Shown one piece after another: positions 7,081 to 9,631 of a stretch of DNA of 9,631 nucleotides (position 1 is the stretch's first letter; the number at the start of each line of letters is the position of its first letter). Both the position numbers and the translations under genes were made by a program. The notes under the pieces were generated by a model. It saw only the letters and a list, made by a program, of their open reading frames with translations, had not been told where the DNA came from and ran no database searches. Origin of the DNA: CAJBLF01 sp041663325 (GTDB lineage: Bacteria; Patescibacteriota; Gracilibacteria; Absconditabacterales; Absconditicoccaceae); the NCBI GenBank assembly GCA_041663325.1, contig JBAZRN010000033.1:1-9631 (forward strand), read 5' to 3'.

Positions 7081-9631
7081 ATGGAATTAAAACCGTATCA
7101 AGCTAGAGTTATCCAAGACCTAGATACCTATCTTACGCTTGTAGACCAGACTCAAGATTATGTAAAAGCATATTCTCAATTTTGGAATGAGAAAGGAATC
7201 GCTGTTGGTAAGGCTGATTCCAAGAGTATGCCTGCTTACAAGGATATAGTTTCATGATGTCCTCATGTGACTATCAAAGTGCCAACCGCAGGAGGGAAAA
7301 CTTTTATAGCGACCAACGCTATCAAGACGATCATCGACCATCTTGATCCGCTCAAATCAAAAGTTGTTGTCTGGCTTGTACCAAGTATCACTATCCTAGA
7401 CCAGACTATAATCAATCTCAATAATCCTGAACATCCTTATCGTCAGAAACTTGATATGCTATTTCAAAATAGAGTGTCTATCTATACCAAAGAGCAAGTG
7501 CTTCAAGGCGCAAGTTTCTCGCTTGATGCTATCCAAAGTCAGCTCAGTATAGTTGTTATGAGTTATGATACTTTCCGTGCAAACAATAAAGATACTCGCA
7601 AGATATATGAAGACAATGGGAATCTGACTTCATTCGAGTCCGTCATACAATCTGGTATTGATGGGGGAAATGATATAGTTTCTGCCATGAATGTTCTACA
7701 TAATCTAAGACCAATCGTCATAGTTGATGAAGCTCATAATACGACCAGTGATTTGAGTGTTAAAATGCTTATCAATCTTAACCCATGTTGTATCTTTGAT
7801 CTAACAGCAACACCAAGAGATAATGCAAACATTATTTGTTATGTGTCAGCGTTGGAACTAAAAGAAGAAGAGATGGTTAAATTACCAGTTGTCGCATACC
7901 ATCAACAAAGTCTTGATGAGGTTATTACCAATGCAGTACATTTCCAACATGAACTCGAATTACTTGCTGCGACAAATCAATCACAAGGATGAGAATACAT
8001 CAGACCTATTGTACTGTTCCAGGCTCAGCCTAAGTGATGAGATGATGACGAAGGTAGTTTCCATAGAACAAAGGAGAAGCTCATCAAGAAAGGTATTTCA
8101 GAAGAACAAATCAAAATCAAGACAGCCACTATCAACGAAATTAAAAATGTAGATTTACTGAGTCCAGACTGCCCTGTGAGATATATCATCACAATCAATG
8201 CACTTAAAGAGTGATGGGATTGTCCTTTTGCATATATACTTGCTTCTTTAGCAAACAAGTCATCAGAAATAGATGTCACGCAAATCTTGGGTCGTATCCT
8301 TAGACAACCATTTGCTCATAAGACGGAACAGGAACTACTAGATTGTTCATATGTATTCACTGCTTCCGACAAATTTCATGAAGTACTTCAAAAAATTGTG
8401 CTTTCTTTGAATGCATGATGATATAACAACAAACTTTATTATAAGGATAAGCAACTTACAGATGAGGCACTTGTTATAGGTGTAGATGTGGCTCCTACAA
8501 GTGAACCATTATTTAATGGTACATTTCAAGAGGATCCACTAGAAGCAATTTCAGACGCTCCCATTGCGCCAGTAGGAAGCACAACAAGTGTCGCTCAGAC
8601 AATAATAGCCCAAGCGAGCTCTCAAATACAAGCTTTCAATCAATCAGTCAATGATATCAATTTGGATATGTCTGGCTTTATGGCTCCAGAAGAAAGCGAA
8701 AAGAAAAATTATGTCCATATGAAGGAACAATATATTTCTGCGAATAAACTATGTCTTCCTCAGTTTGTAATTAACAGAAAAGATACTGGGTTATTTACTG
8801 ACACCGATGGTACTAAGTTAGTAGAAAAAGAAGATTGCCTGACTGACTTTCAGCTTCATACTCAACCAACGGATATTTCATTTGATGATGTGGATAATGT
8901 ATTTGTGGTTGACGTTCAACAAACATGAACCAATCAATTTGCTCCAGAATCGAGTAAACGGAATAAAAAATCTATTCAAAAGTTTATGTCATATATTGCT
9001 TATCAAACTGATGAGGTTGCTGTTAAATCCGTGGCAAATCTAGCATTGATTGATTTGAAAAAGTTCGATCATCTCAATGAAAAAGAGCTCAAGAATTATG
9101 TAATGAGAGTTTTGGAAAGTCTTACGTCAGATCAGATCGCAGACCTCAAAAACAATCCATTCAAATATAGTAGCAAGATTAAACAGAAAATTGACCAGCT
9201 TCAACAGGATCATATGATGAAGCAATTTATCAAGCAACTTGATGTTGGTTCAATCACACTAGCACCATCATTTGAATTGCCACGTTCTATAAATCTTTTA
9301 GAGACCACACCTGGTATTACAAAATCTTTGTACACTGAAGAATGATCTATGAATAGCTTCGAGAATAAGGCTATCCTTGCTATTGCTAATCTCGAATCAG
9401 TAGAACGACGACATCGTAATATCGAAAGGAGATGATTTTATCTCAACGGCTGGATCAATACATATCCAGACTTCATCGTCAAAATGAAATCAGGTAAAAT
9501 CATTCTTATAGAAACAAAGTGAGATGATAGAGACAATAGCGATAGCAAAGCAAAGGTCGCACTTTGACAATATTGGGCAAATAAAGCATGAGATAATTAT
9601 AGATACATGATGATCTTTGATAATAATAAGA
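7081..9631 (+). CDS. res: Type III restriction endonuclease subunit (Res), partial at the window end
   Basis: ATP-dependent restriction subunit that works only in complex with Mod. SF2 helicase motifs appear in order: Q-type start ELKPYQARVI (2-11), motif I PTAGGKT (68-74), motif II DEAH (216-219), motif III TATPR (242-246), EGWDCP (377-382, with G378 encoded by TGA) and motif VI QILGRILRQP (401-410). The C-terminal PD-(D/E)XK nuclease is visible as YPDFIV (D797) and LIETKGD (E811, K813, G814 encoded by TGA). About 850 codons are present and the frame is still open at the last base, so only a short tail is missing if it matches the usual family length. Thirteen TGA codons are read as Gly. It follows mod by 31 bases without a promoter-like gap, so the two form an operon. 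All catalytic residues visible are intact, suggesting a working enzyme. Confidence 0.94.

Noticed and set aside
582..9631. Many genes appear to be frameshifted pseudogenes when TGA is a stop
   Set aside because: The fragments join in the same frame across TGA codons with no length change, and motifs are intact with Gly at those sites. This is recoding, not decay.

Overview
The window reads coherently only if TGA is a sense codon for glycine (genetic code 25). It therefore points to an uncultivated member of Absconditabacteria (SR1) or Gracilibacteria, or to a plasmid or phage living in one. Under the standard code nearly every gene looks shattered. With TGA = Gly, eight of the nine complete or near-complete genes open across about 68 in-frame TGA codons, and glycines appear exactly where family motifs need them: FAGSGTTGHA in the methyltransferase, the Walker A of the helicase, EGWDCP in the restriction helicase. 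Recognised stops are TAA or TAG only. The DNA is AT-rich and most starts lack a clear Shine-Dalgarno sequence.

Left part, minus strand (about 4550 down to 1): a replication module. In transcription order it holds a 68-aa ribbon-helix-helix regulator, a structured non-coding stretch ending in a U-tract, a 124-aa unknown protein, a hairpin, a 102-aa protein resembling a primase zinc-finger domain without its metal ligands, a 242-aa winged-helix protein, a 671-aa archaeo-eukaryotic-type primase fused to a DnaB-like helicase, a 156-aa unknown protein and possibly the start of one more gene. A small DNA-binding regulator, an initiator-like winged-helix protein and a primase-helicase suggest a self-replicating mobile element, plasmid or phage.

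Right part: a 235-aa unknown gene on the minus strand (5403 to 4696) with a strong terminator, then a divergent regulatory region with two dyads and an extended -10 promoter, then a type III restriction-modification operon on the plus strand. The operon is mod (5511-7049, beta-class adenine methyltransferase) followed by res (7081 to beyond the window end, SF2 helicase plus PD-(D/E)XK nuclease). Mod would recognise and methylate the site; Res would join Mod to translocate and cut unmodified DNA, protecting either the element or its host.

No rRNA, tRNA, transposase or CRISPR array was seen. No stretch over 300 bases lacks a gene.
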